NCBI GenBank assembly: GCA_023525975.1
Contig: CM042032.1
Span: forward strand, 69,400,260-69,464,259
Reading direction: 5' to 3'
Length of the DNA: 64,000 nucleotides
Source of the DNA: Smallanthus sonchifolius
Taxonomy: Eukaryota > Streptophyta > Magnoliopsida > Asterales > Asteraceae
This document shows, piece after piece, positions 45,011 to 55,768 of this stretch (its first letter is position 1; each line of letters opens with the position of its first letter). The notes under the pieces are model-generated. The model was given only the letters and a program-made list of their open reading frames with translations, was not told the origin of the DNA and did not search any database. The translations under genes were made by a program, and so were the position numbers.

Positions 45011-45685
45011 TAATCACATTTAGGGTGCCCTATTTATAGAATATCTCAAATTCAGACAATTTTATAAAATTTTGACAACATTTTTCTATTGTAGATCATG
45101 GTGGATTCTTCCATAGCTCCTGCAAGTCAACTCATGCCTACAGGTACTTGCATACTAGCAGAAGGTGTTTTACAGAAGTCTTCAATCCAGGGAAAACATG
45201 CAATCGAGCTGAAAGGTGAAAAATTGTTGTATATTGGGATGGTTGATCAAGATAGTTATCCTTTGTCAAAGAAAAAGTTGCCTTTGGCTAGCTTGAGAGA
45301 TCATGCTCACTTTAGACCTCGAACAATCACTGTAAAAACTTGCTCAATTTTTCTCTGCATCTTGCTCTTTTTTTAAAATGAACGGGCGGGTTGGCTGGCT
45401 GGTTAGTTAACAGGTTAAAAGGTAACTTTTGTACCTTTTGTCCAAAAATATAATCTTTTCTGTAAATAATTAGCCGGTCAATATATGATTACAAAGATTA
45501 GATTATTTGAGTAAATATTTTTGGATGACTTGTGTGGATTAGAAGTAAATGTTGGCGGATTTTCGACCCGTTTCAACCGTTTCCATTTTAGCTATACTTG
45601 TTACTCATTTGACCTATTGGAGATTAAACTTAACCCGGATCGACCCGTTCATAAATATTAGATAAACAGGTCGAAATTGCTAGTT

Positions 45686-45868
45686 TCTTTTATAACCGGG
45701 GGAACCCGCTTACGCGGTAAACCCCTGGGCCCTTACCAATACCCTACTAATCGGTCAGAACAGTTAAAGCGCAACCTAAGCCGGGTAGATGGCCTTGTGG
45801 AGAGACTAGAACCCAAGACCTCATGCATGTGGGGCATGAGGCTTACCACTTGCACCACTCCACAAGGT
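45686..45868 (-). mobile_element. tRNA-derived SINE in synthetase intron 2
   Basis: An exact 15-bp duplication TCGAAATTGCTAGTT (45671-45685 and 45869-45883) flanks 183 bp. On the minus strand it starts with CCTTGTGGAGTGGTGCAAGT (box A included), has box B GGTTCTAGTC, and ends in an A-rich ATAAAAGA tail. Inserted opposite to the gene. Confidence 0.9.
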
Positions 45869-48451
45869 TCGAAATTGCTAGTTAATTAGAAATAAAAATT
45901 GTTTTTTTTGTAGGTGGCATGTGTATTGAAGGTGCGTAACGGGCTAAATCAAGCTAGTCATGCCTTTTTTCCAGAACCACGGGTTTGTTCATGTGGATGT
46001 CCCGATTATAACCGCCACCAACACCGAAGGATTTTCCGAAAATTTCCAAGTTTCAACTTCAACTTTTTCCACCAAAGAACCGAAAATAGAAGAGCCTGTG
46101 TCAGTAGATGATACTGAAATCGTTAGTCTTGAAACCATAAAGCTTTTAATTGATGAAAAAAGCAAGAAAGTTGAAGAACTTAAAAGAAGTGATAGCAATA
46201 AAGCACTAGCAGCAGCTGAACAAGATTTTCATAAAATAAACTTGCTGGCTGCTGAACTAGAAGCAAGATCAAAATCAAAGCCAGAGACCGAGGGTCAAAA
46301 TATTGAAAATTTGTTCTTTTCTAATCAAGCATTTCTTACTACCTCGGGAAGTCTTCATCTTGAAAGCTTTGCATCAGCTCTTGGAAATGTATATGCATTC
46401 GGGCCAAGATTTCAAGCAGATAAATCAGAATCCACAAAATATTTAGCAGAAAAATGGATGATCGAAACAGAGATAGCATTCTCAGAACTTGAGGTTTATT
46501 TATGGTTCATGCTTAAAAATAGGTCATTTGTTATATTTTCTAAAACTTTAAAATCATTGTCGTTATTTCAGGACGCGATGAAGTGTGCAGAAGACTTTGT
46601 GAAGTTTGTATCCAATTGGGTTTCTGAAAATTGTCATGAAGAGCTTTATTTTCTTTCAAAAAGAGGTGACAAAACCATTATCGATCGCCTTAATTCTATG
46701 GCATTAGCGCCATTTGAAAAGATCACATATGCAACGGCTGTAGAAGTTTTAAACAAGGTATCTTCATGATTTCACTTAACTAAACAACTATAGGTGGCAA
46801 AATGTGTGGGTTAGGTACTAGGTCAAAATGGGTTCGAGTGAAAAAGTCAACTTTTTTTATACTGGCCAAGATTGGTTGACCCGAAACACTTTTTCAACAA
46901 AATTTAAAGAATTAAGTTGTTGGATATGATTACTAAAGTTATATTATATCAAATTTTTCAATAAAAATATTTAGGAGGTTTTATGTATTAAAGATCACAC
47001 TTTGGACAAATTTCAACCTGTTTGACCCATTAGACTCGTTTCTTTTTAAGTTATCTTTTTGCCCACTCGACCCATTACGCATTTAAGCCCGTTTCTTTTT
47101 AAGCTAATCCATTGTTTCCTTCAGGTTACTGACAAAACCTTTGAAACCAAAATCCAATCGGGTGTTGCTCTAACAGAAGAACACGAATGGTTTGGCCGAA
47201 ATGAACAAATCTCTCTCGTTTTTTATATTTTCTTGATTATCAAGTTTCACACTTTTTTTTAAATGCAGTTATTTGGTTGATAAGTTTTACAAAAAGCCTG
47301 TAATTATCTTTGATTATCCTAAAGAACTAAAATCCTTCAACGTGAGATTAAACGATGATGGGAAGACTGTTGCAGCATTTGATGTTATTGTACCGAAGGT
47401 AAGCTATCATAAAATGGGTGGGTTGGGTAACGGGCCAAAAGATAACCCCCCATCTATCTAAATGGGTCCTCATGAACACATCGAATTTTTGTTTATTTTA
47501 AATTATTGTTAAACTTATTCTATAGGTTGGAGCTTTAGTAAGGGGCAGCCAGAAGGAGGAACGCCTAAACCATTTGAGTAAAAGGTAAAATATTAAAACT
47601 ATGCATTATCATGAAGATTTTTAAGCACATAGCTGATGTGCAAAAAATCAACGGGCCGGGTCAGGCCAACTACAAACTCCTTTTATCACAAAATATTATT
47701 TTTATACATAATTGATATGTTAAATATGATTACATAAACTATATTAGTACAACAATGTCAAATTTTCAAGTAAAGTGATTGAAGTGGCTTTATGCATATG
47801 AATACACTTAGAACGACCTTGGTTTAAAAAAGCTCGGCGTGCTTCAAGGCGTTTTAATCTCAAAAGCTGAGGCGCACGAATAAGCTTTATATACAACTAG
47901 AAGTTGCATTTCTCTCATCTGTTTTACATATCAATCTATTTATCAAGTAAACTTTTCATAGTTTCTCCATCTCTACAGTTGTTTTTACATACCCTAATTT
48001 TAACCAATTTTGACCCAGAACTACTCGAGGCACGCTTTGATCCTGATGCGTTTTATTGAGCGCACCTTTTAAACCAAGAGAGCGACTTTCAACCTGTTCA
48101 ACCCATTAACCTGAATAAGAATAAAATATAACCTAAATCGACCCATATTAAAGTTGATGGCTGAAATTGCCACCTTTAACTACAAGATACAAGAGTGACC
48201 GAGAATAATACCTGTTTAACCCTAATAAATTTATATAATCTAGTATTGGTGTTTGTTTATGTTTCAGGATTAAGGAACTAGGGTTGAAAAAAGATCAATA
48301 CGAGTGGTATTTAGATCTTTGCAAGCAAGAAACAGTCAAACATTAAGGGTTTAATGTTATGTTTGATGTTATGGTTCTTTTTGCCACTGGTCTTATTGAT
48401 GTTAGAGAAGCAGTTCCGTTTCCTCGACATCATGGAGAACTCCGTAATTAA

Positions 48452-48742
48452 TCGAGTTTAAAGCTTAAAATCGTATCAAAATTGTTAATTACAAAGTCAT
48501 GTTAAAGACACTTTACTCTTGAGTATTCATGTTTGTAATATATGTTTGTAAAAAGTTCAGAAGTGAAATAAAATTATTGTACAATTTGTGACATTTGCTT
48601 GTGTTAGAAAGTTGAAGCTAGTTGATCTTTTTTATTTTTTTCCCTTTTTAGGTTAGAGTTTTATAATTTTAATTTCTTTTAATGAATGTTTTGTTCCCTT
48701 TATCGGTTTTCGTCTAACTATGTGGTTTTCTCTTGAACCCTC

Positions 48743-48746
<4 letters not shown>
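48452..48746. other. Presumed 3' UTR and flank of the synthetase gene
   Basis: An AATAAAATT polyadenylation-like signal lies at about 48569, some 120 bases after the ancestral stop. Nothing else is seen. Confidence 0.5.

Positions 48747-48813
<67 letters not shown>
48747..48813. repeat. (TA)n microsatellite, about 67 bp
   Basis: An uninterrupted TA run at the left border of the next element; such runs border most MITEs in this part of the window. Confidence 0.95.
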
Positions 48814-48816
<3 letters not shown>

Positions 48817-49525
48817 AAGGGTTCAAATGCTAACCATTTTTTTAGGTGATAACCATGATAACCACCATCTAACCAATCACATAATTTGTAATTAGTTTTT
48901 TTATTTTTAATATTAAAAGGGTATTATGGTATAATAACACTCCTACTATTTTAGGTAAATTTTTGTTAATCCCTTTATTTTCTATAACACTTTGGACTTT
49001 TAATCCCAAAAGTATTTCTCATTCTCGAATCATATGTTTGGTCGTTAAGGACAAAATCTAAGTTCCCTACACAAACAATTTAGATGTTATGAAATTTCAT
49101 TCAAATTATCTTAAATCTTTTCTATGCGTAGCTTGCGATAATAGTTAAAATAATATGTGTATAAATATTTATGTTACTTCTATAGTTTTCTGTCTAATTT
49201 TGTACTTAACAAACACTAATAGTTTATGTAAATTCTTATTTATTTACTGTTCTATTTTACAGATTAAATAAAATTAGTGTTAAATCCGTATGTTAGTATG
49301 ACTTGGCTCGGCCTTAGATACGTCGACGGAGATGGCTACAACCAATCATGAAGGAATCGATAGTGTCCGTATGACCTGGCTCGGCCTCAGATCGTTCAAT
49401 CACATTCTGCCGGTCGAGAGAGATGACGAACACCTACTCCTCGTTCTGCCGGTTCAATCTCGTTCTAACAAGCAATCTCTTTACCTCTCATCATCTACTC
49501 CTCGCCGTCGCTAGACCACCATAAG

Positions 49526-49665
49526 GCGTTTAAGTTGTTTGATGAGAACGGTGACAAATTTATATCGCCGACAAAGTTGCATAAGACACAAGTTTTACGT
49601 ATATGTAACACATGTGTTACATATATGTAACACAGGAGTTGCAGAAGGTGCTTGGAAAGCGAGGG
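49526..49665 (+). pseudogene. EF-hand (calmodulin-like) gene fragment
   Basis: From 49526 the frame reads AFKLFDENGDKFISPTKL, a typical EF-hand with Asp-1, Asn-3, Asp-5, Phe-7 and Ser-9 of the calcium loop (position 12 is Lys instead of Glu). About 55 bases containing two ATATGTAACAC copies then intervene. After a frame change the coding-like ELQKVLGKRGF follows (49636-49668), which is what normally comes right after the first loop in plant calmodulin-like proteins. The fragment is thus a gene piece split by a short insertion. Upstream sequence (49330-49515) is GC-richer and may be more of the same gene, but I cannot identify it. Confidence 0.7.
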
Positions 49666-50668
49666 TTTACTCATTCTCAAATAATTTTATTATACTTTTT
49701 TATTTTTTATCATTGACATATAGATGTAGATTAATATATATTGATTCTGTTGGACAATTGGATCGAAATTACTCAAAAGACAGCTGCGGTTTTTGTGGAA
49801 AAACACACCCACGACTCTTAATTTTTATTAAATCAAAACCACACTTTTAAACTTTAACAATGACCCTCTTTTATACTAATCCTAACCTAAATTACTAAGA
49901 AATCACAGCCCAATCACAGCTGGAATGACAGCTTATTCACAGCTAAAAAAAAAACTCAATACCTTAAATAAAAACTAAATCATAAAAACAATAAACATAC
50001 TAAATGAAATAAATCTATCTTTAGACTCTTTACGATTTTCACCACCGAACTTTCACATATGAACCACATTAGGATTAAAACTCACAGATTCACTAATATT
50101 TTGTGATAAATATGAATAGTAAGACTCGAAAGAATTTACATAGATGTAAGAAAATTCAAGTTTAATATTTGCCATTTGTATATATATGTACCAGTGTCAA
50201 ATTCTTACCTTCCTTATCAAGATCGTATATGTACCAATCACAATTTTACAAGTAAAATAAGTGCATATATGTATATGTATCATAAGTAGCACATAATTAA
50301 TGTCTAGAAAAATAAAATAATTTAAACATACCAGATGTTACATCTATCCACGTCTATATATACATTAAATTCTCATTTGAAGACCATAAACCATTTGATA
50401 AGTATATGTATCTGTTTTTAGATAAAAACTTTACTGAAAGATATTTTTCAATATGTATGTTTATCAAACATACTATACCATAAATTGTTACCCATCAGGA
50501 AAAAAATATTCTAACTTCCACAATGAAACATAATCAAGAACAAAATTCCTTATTACATACCCTTAACCATTAAATCTAATATATAAACTAAAATTATTTC
50601 CTTTTTACATATACGTATCAAAGACCAAATTTGATTTTTTAAAAAGGTTTTTTCTCTTTATAACTAAA

Positions 50669-50998
50669 CTAGGTTAAAATCCCGTGTATTACACGGTTGA
50701 ATAAATATAATATTAGATATTAAGTAATAAAAATTTTACTTTTTTAAAACTCGTATTTTACAGGGGTTAAACAAACCCGTGAAATACAATATAATCTGTT
50801 AACACATACACTCGTCAAAATATGTCAGGAGATTTATTTATTAATATAATATATAGATTGGTATTTCTTTAAAAATATATTATTATTAATAGATAGAAGT
50901 GTATTTAATAAGAGAGATGGGCGAGAAAAAAATGATAAGAATGAATGTGGAGGTGACACGTGGCATGGAAAACCTTTATTTATTATATAGTATATAGA
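50669..50998 (-). mobile_element. Non-autonomous Helitron, 330 bp, nested
   Basis: The minus strand begins A-TCTATATACTATATAATA (complement of 50999 leftwards). It has GCCACGTGTCACC and TCTCTCTTATTAAATACAC, and ends CCGTGTAATACACGG hairpin, GATTTTAAC, CTAG, then T (complement of 50668). Complete and well conserved. Confidence 0.85.
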
Positions 50999-51738
50999 TA
51001 AGTATCTATATACATATATGTATTTAACACAAATACAATAATATTTTTCTTTTAAATATAACTATCAAAGAACAAAACTTTCTTTTATAAAGGATTGATA
51101 TCAAGGATACATATACGTATCAAATGTCAAATATGTCTTTGTTAAAAATTTGAATTCTTAATATCTTAATAATCCTAAACATATATGTATCAAATATAAA
51201 ACGAAACATGGCTTTTGAACTTCTATTCCCAACTGTTTCTACACCATCATGTTTCACCCATCAAACAAAAATACATTTTTTTCAACTCTGAATATGAATC
51301 ATTAACAAAACTCAGAAAAAAATAATACCATAACAATAGAATTTGATTAATAAAAATCAAACCGAAGACTACTAAATATCAGTATTTTTGATTAAATGAT
51401 ACCTCGAATCTCGTTGAAAAAACACCATCAGCGCATCGATTTTGGCTGCAATCCTTGTCGTCCCTTGTTCGTCTCTTTTCATCTCACGCATGAATCTAAA
51501 GAATTTGATCTGAATGCTTCGATTATAGCTTCCCAATTTCACTCACAAAGATTTTGGTCAATGATTTTAGGAGTGAGAAATAGGTTGAGAAGTTTAAGGG
51601 GATCTAGTCATTAATTGCCACCATTTACCGAAATTAAATAAAATGCAATTACCCAAAATACCCTTTATCATTAAATTTAATGACTTTTAATATGTTCATA
51701 ATTACAGATTTGCCACTCTAATGTTTTAATCAAGGGTT

Positions 51739-51885
51739 AAGATGTGCTTATCATGGTTATAAAATTTGGTTATCATTAGAACTCCTAAAGATGTGCTTAT
51801 CATGGTTATCATGTAAAATTTGGTTATCATTAGAACTCCTAAAGATGTGCTTATCATGTAAAATTTGGTTATCATTAGAACTCCT
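51739..51885. repeat. Three tandem copies of a transposon end
   Basis: Units 51739-51786, 51787-51840 and 51841-51885 share AAGATGTGCTTATCATG and TGGTTATCATTAGAACTCCT. The first is the right TIR of the element at 48814. The others are copies with small internal deletions or insertions. Confidence 0.85.
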
Positions 51886-51887
51886 AA

Positions 51888-52276
51888 ATATTTTGAGAAC
51901 TCCTAAATATTTTAAGAACGAGAACTCGTCAAAAATCCAATCAAAACCATTTTTTTTGTTTTTACTATTTTTATTGTTAGAATACAACATAAAAAAATAA
52001 ATTTATATATATAAGTTTACATGTCTTCATATATTAAAAAAAATATACACTTGTGTAAGTTTACCACTTACACATGTGTAAGTGTTTACCATTTACACAT
52101 ATATATAAATTTTTTTAAGGATAATTTAGAGAAAATGGATGAATTAATTGAAGAGATAAATCATTTTTTATGTTATATTTTAATAATAAAGATAATGAAA
52201 ACAAAAAAAAAATGTTTTTAATTGGTTTTTTGACGAGTTCTCAAGTATTTATGAGTTCTCATTTGAACCTAACCCT
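51888..52276. mobile_element. MITE, left end eroded
   Basis: The right end (GACGAGTTCTCAAGTATTTATGAG, then CTAACCCTATA) is the complement of the left part (GAGAACTCCTAAATATTTTAAG, GAGAACTCGTC). The left terminus is merged with the tandem copies before it. Interior non-coding; a TA run follows. Confidence 0.6.
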
Positions 52277-52290
52277 ATATATATATATAT

Positions 52291-52674
52291 AGGGGCATGT
52301 TCTTTTGAGAACCAACCATATGTTGAGAACCGAAAGAACCGCACAAAACGTGTACATATCGCTTTAGTAAAAAAAGTAAAATTCAAAAACAATGTTTTAT
52401 TTATCTCTTCCCACTCTTAGTTTGAGTTTATCTCCTATCTCCTGAATTTTTTTAAGAAAAGTATAAAAATATGCATATATGCATTCATTTGTGCATATAG
52501 TGTGAGTGCATATATGCATTTAAAAAAACGACTATAAATTCGAGGTCTTTTAAAACCAAACCTTAAACATATTGAAATGTACATGAATTCTAGTAAATTT
52601 ATATTATAAATAGAGGAAGAGTTAATGCGGTTCTTTCGGTTCTCAACATAAGGTTGGTTCTCAAAAGAACATGC

Positions 52675-52679
<5 letters not shown>
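52291..52679. mobile_element. TA-inserted MITE, 389 bp, about 55-bp TIRs
   Basis: The ends AGGGGCATGTTCTTTTGAGA and its complement extend through ACCAACC-TATGTTGAGAACCG to AAAGAACCGCA with few mismatches. TA runs flank both sides. Non-coding interior. Confidence 0.85.

Positions 52680-52729
<50 letters not shown>
52680..52729. repeat. (TA)n microsatellite, about 50 bp
   Basis: TA run shared as flank by the MITEs on both sides. Confidence 0.95.
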
Positions 52730-52733
<4 letters not shown>

Positions 52734-53119
52734 TGAGTTCATGAGAAAACCAAAAAACTGCTCATTAAAGGTACTGCATATGTGTAGTACACCCAAAAAA
52801 CCTAACCCACCCCCAAAAACCTAAACCCCCCATCCAAAAACCTAACCCCACCCCACCCCCAAAAACCCCACCCACCCACCCCCTTCCAAAAACCTAATCT
52901 AAAAGCTAAACTAAACCCAAAAAACTAAACCCAAAAGCTAACCCCACTATTTTTTCGAGTTTTTTTTTCGAACGAGGACGACGTGGGAAACATGGTCTCC
53001 GAACCAGTTTTTAGTTTTTGATTTATATTTTGAGTTATGATTTTTTGTTATTTTTTTACCTTTAAAAAGTAGTTTTTTGGTTTCTCATGAACAATAAGTT
53101 TTCTTATGATCATTCTCTA
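52730..53119. mobile_element. TA-inserted MITE with C-rich interior
   Basis: Ends GGGTTGAGTTCATGAGAAAAC and the complement of GTTTCTCATGAACAATAAG pair. The interior 52795-52890 is C-rich (CCTAACCCACCCCCAAAAACC-like units, up to 20 bases each) and corresponds to the G-rich array of the 13463-13978 copy in reverse. Confidence 0.75.
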
Positions 53120-53123
53120 TATA

Positions 53124-53558
53124 TCTTATACTATGTAATAAATAAATGTTTTTGATGCTACGTGTCGCCTCCATATTCATTCTCATCATTTTTCTCTCCT
53201 CTCTCTCTTATTAAATACACTTTTATCTTTTAATAATAATATTTTTTTAAGGAAAATACTACTTATACTAATAAAACACATTTATGTTAAATTATCCCAT
53301 ATTATAATAAACTTTGAAATCTATTTATTTAACTTTTATTTTCAATCAAATAGTAAATGAAAGTCAAATTAGATTAAATAGTAATTAACGTATTTTCAAA
53401 ACCTAATTAAAAATTAATTTTTACATATTTTGAATTTTGCTTTCTATTCTTAGTATATGTAATACATTTTTACACCTGTAAAATATATACGTAAAGATTT
53501 AAATTTTTTATGTATTGATATTTTTCAACTCGTGTGTATTACACCGATTTTAAGCTAG
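53124..53558 (+). mobile_element. Non-autonomous Helitron, 435 bp
   Basis: Starts TCTTATACTATGTAATAAAT after an A, then CTACGTGTCGCC and TCTCTCTCTTATTAAATACAC. Ends with a CGTGTGTATTACAC hairpin, CGATTTTAAG and CTAG, then T. Same family as 50669-50998, opposite strand. Confidence 0.8.
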
Positions 53559-53584
53559 TATATATATATACATATATATATATA

Positions 53585-54252
53585 GGGGAGGGATATTCTA
53601 CAAAGACAAAAAACTCTACAAAGTGTAGGAAGCCACTATAGAGTGTCATGTGTCCGAGAAAGATTCCAAAGAAAAATGGCAAAAACGTAAACCCATCATC
53701 CACATGCTACTCATATGACAAGCAAAATGCACATGCAAGTCACATGCATATTTCCCCCATCTTTTTTAAACGTTCATAACTTTTTTATGCGTTATTATTA
53801 TTTTTTTTTAAATTTCACCATAATAACGAGCGTTTTTTATCTTTCCAACGAGTATGATATTGATATATATATATAAATCGTCGTTTTATGGTGTTTTTGA
53901 ACTGAGGGTTTTACGTTGTTTCGAAACTGGAGATTTTATGGTGTTTTTGAACTGCACGTTTAACATTCAGGTCATGGTGTTTTATATTGGTCGTGTAAAA
54001 ATCGTTTTTTACATGAACCAGACGTTTTCTCCATGGTGTTTTAGATTGGTCATGGTGTTTTACGCATGGCGTTTTAGATTCTGTTGATAGTGTTTTACAC
54101 CTAGGCATGGTGTTTTACACAAGACTTTTTAGATTAGTCATGGTGTTTTACACATGTCGTTTAGATTCTGATCATGGTGTTTTACACCTGGGCGTGGTGT
54201 CTTACATTCTGGTTATGGTGTTTTATATTCTGGTCATGATGTCTTTTAACTG
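53585..54252 (+). mobile_element. Left end of a TA-inserted element with a GGTGTTTTA array
   Basis: Starts AGGGGAGGGATATTCTAC after a TA run, like the other TA-inserted elements. From 53888 to 54245 a degenerate array repeats CATGGTGTTTTA(C/T)A, about fifteen times with 15-35 base spacing. The right end is missing; copia sequence follows. Confidence 0.6.
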
Positions 54253-55768
54253 ATGCTTTATTTCTTAATGCCCAAAATAAAACATGGTATGATGATGGCT
54301 ATGTCAAATATGTATGAAAAGCCGTCTGCCATTATTAGGGTGTTCTTGTTGAGAGAGTTGTTAATGATGATGATGAATGAGGGAAGCTCACTACCTGATC
54401 ACATAAATAATATAAATTCAATTTTTTCTAGGTTATCTACCCCTGGGACGAAGTTTGATGATGATACTCAAGCGGCGATCCTGTTATCCTCTTTGTTTGA
54501 TAGCTGGTCAGGTTATGTGACAACGATCACTAATTCTGGTTGAGCTGGGAATTTGAAGTTTGACATGATCTGGGATAGTATTCTAGGTGAAGACATTTGC
54601 TAGAGGAACACTAGTGGAGGATCTTCTTCTGATATATTCAATGTGGGCATGGGAAGGGAAAATAACAGGAGCAGTGAGAGTAGGGGGAGGAGTTCGTCTA
54701 GAGCTCGGAAGAATGTGAAGTGTTGGAGCTGCAATGAAGTTGGACATGTGAAAAGTCAATGTGCTGGAAAGAAAAAGGAAGGATCTGGGCAGAAGTAAGT
54801 GAACAGTGTGGAAGCAGAGGAAGAGTCTGATGATGCATTGGTTTGTTGTGTGGAGTCTAACATTGATTCTTGGGTTATGGATTCTGGATCTTGGTTTCAT
54901 GCCATACACAGCGGGGAAACGATGGTGAATCTGAAGGTAGGCGACTTTGGGAAGGTACGTTTAGGTAATGGTGAGGTTCTTGGTATAACGGGCATGGGGG
55001 ATATTAATTTGGCTACTTCATTGGGAACAACATGGAACTTAAAGAACGTTAGGGTGATTCCAGGTCTAGCGACTAAGCTTATTTCTGTCGGCCGGTTGGA
55101 TAAACAGGGAATGGAAGTAAAGTTCGGTGGTGGCAAATAGAAAGTGACAAATGGAAATTTGGTTATTGCTCGGGGAAACAAGAAGGGGTCACTGTATATG
55201 GTTAAAGTATCTGCTGAGGGAGTAACCGTCCCGGTTAAGCATAACAGAGTCAGGTTCGTTGAGTCAAATGAGCAAAAGAGGGTTCATTTTGCAAGGGTGA
55301 AGCGTGGTGTTAAGGTGACTCAAGCTGAGTGGGATCAGAGGTCTAAACCAGTTCAGGGGTTTGGTGACAATGGGATCACGGGGCGTGTTCCGGGCACAAT
55401 TACAAAGCACCGTTGGGTTTTGAAGACCGGTATTTTGATTGATAAAATCTCTCCAGGGAAACACTTGCTGAATGTGGAGAGTGGTGATGATTCTCAGTGC
55501 ATCTCTGGATCTGGTGGAATGTGTAAACCGGTTCAGACAGAGGATGGGTCATAAATGACTGCTGGGTTGGAGCTCGTGGAAGCTTCAACTGCCCCTTCAT
55601 GTACATGATGAGAGGGGGGCTGCAACTAGGGTGAATTTGATGAAGTCTGAGCTTGTTTACGGGGACTGAAGGCTTGAGAGACTTTGGATATGGAGGATAC
55701 TGGAATTGTTGGATCCGGGATTACTTGGATGGTGTTTGTGGATTGAGCAAAGCCTTCAAGTGAGAGAT
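54253..55768 (+). pseudogene. Ty1/copia gag-protease fragment
   Basis: The Gag domain is N-terminally truncated: MSNMYEKPSA, VFLLRELLMMMMNEGSS, DHINNINSIFSRLS, FDDDTQAAILLSSLFDSWSG. A TGA at 54541 and further stops follow. Next comes the zinc knuckle CWSCNEVGHVKSQC, then protease: WVMDSGSWFHA (active D-S-G), VRLGNGEVLGITGMGDI, WNLKNVRVIPGLATKLISVG. A TAG at 55138 is followed by GNLVIARGNKKGSLYMV, the GAG-pre-integrase start. Past about 55215 the frame (to 55554) no longer resembles copia. Integrase and RT are deleted, so the sequence jumps to the polypurine tract (TCAAGTGAGAGA, 55756-55767). Confidence 0.85.

Larger units (their letters stand above)
44275..48451 (+). pseudogene. Asparagine-tRNA ligase (NS2/SYNC2-like), eight exons, degenerate
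   Basis: Class II Asn-tRNA synthetase of the plant cytosolic type, which attaches Asn to tRNA-Asn. Exons: 44275-44667, 45095-45331, 45914-46493, 46572-46757, 47125-47189, 47269-47398, 47526-47584, 48268-48451; all introns are GT-AG. I chose ATG 44275 (MSSEHQSFDEMPKP). Exons 1-2 hold the OB-fold anticodon domain (QRVVVGGWVNTSREM). Exon 3 holds motif 1 (VDVPIITATNTEGF), a coiled linker (about 45 residues, KSKKVEELKRSD) and motif 2, where the usual FRAENS is FQADKS. Defects: one extra base near 45965-45972 shifts the frame in exon 3; TAA at 48344 stops translation after LCKQETVKH; the following motif 3 region reads GFNVMFDVMVLFATG instead of a GFGLGFE-like box. The original stop is at 48449. Probably a pseudogene of the divergent paralogue. 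Confidence 0.85.
48814..51787. mobile_element. Large TA-inserted TIR element with captured gene piece
   Basis: The left end GGGAAGGGTTCAAATGCTAACC and the complement of the right end near 51738-51786 share a pattern of TAACCATTTT, ATAACCATGATAAC and CATCTAACC words over about 60 bases. The interior is about 3 kb, AT-rich, with no transposase. It includes an EF-hand gene fragment and a nested Helitron. Superfamily unknown. Confidence 0.55.
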
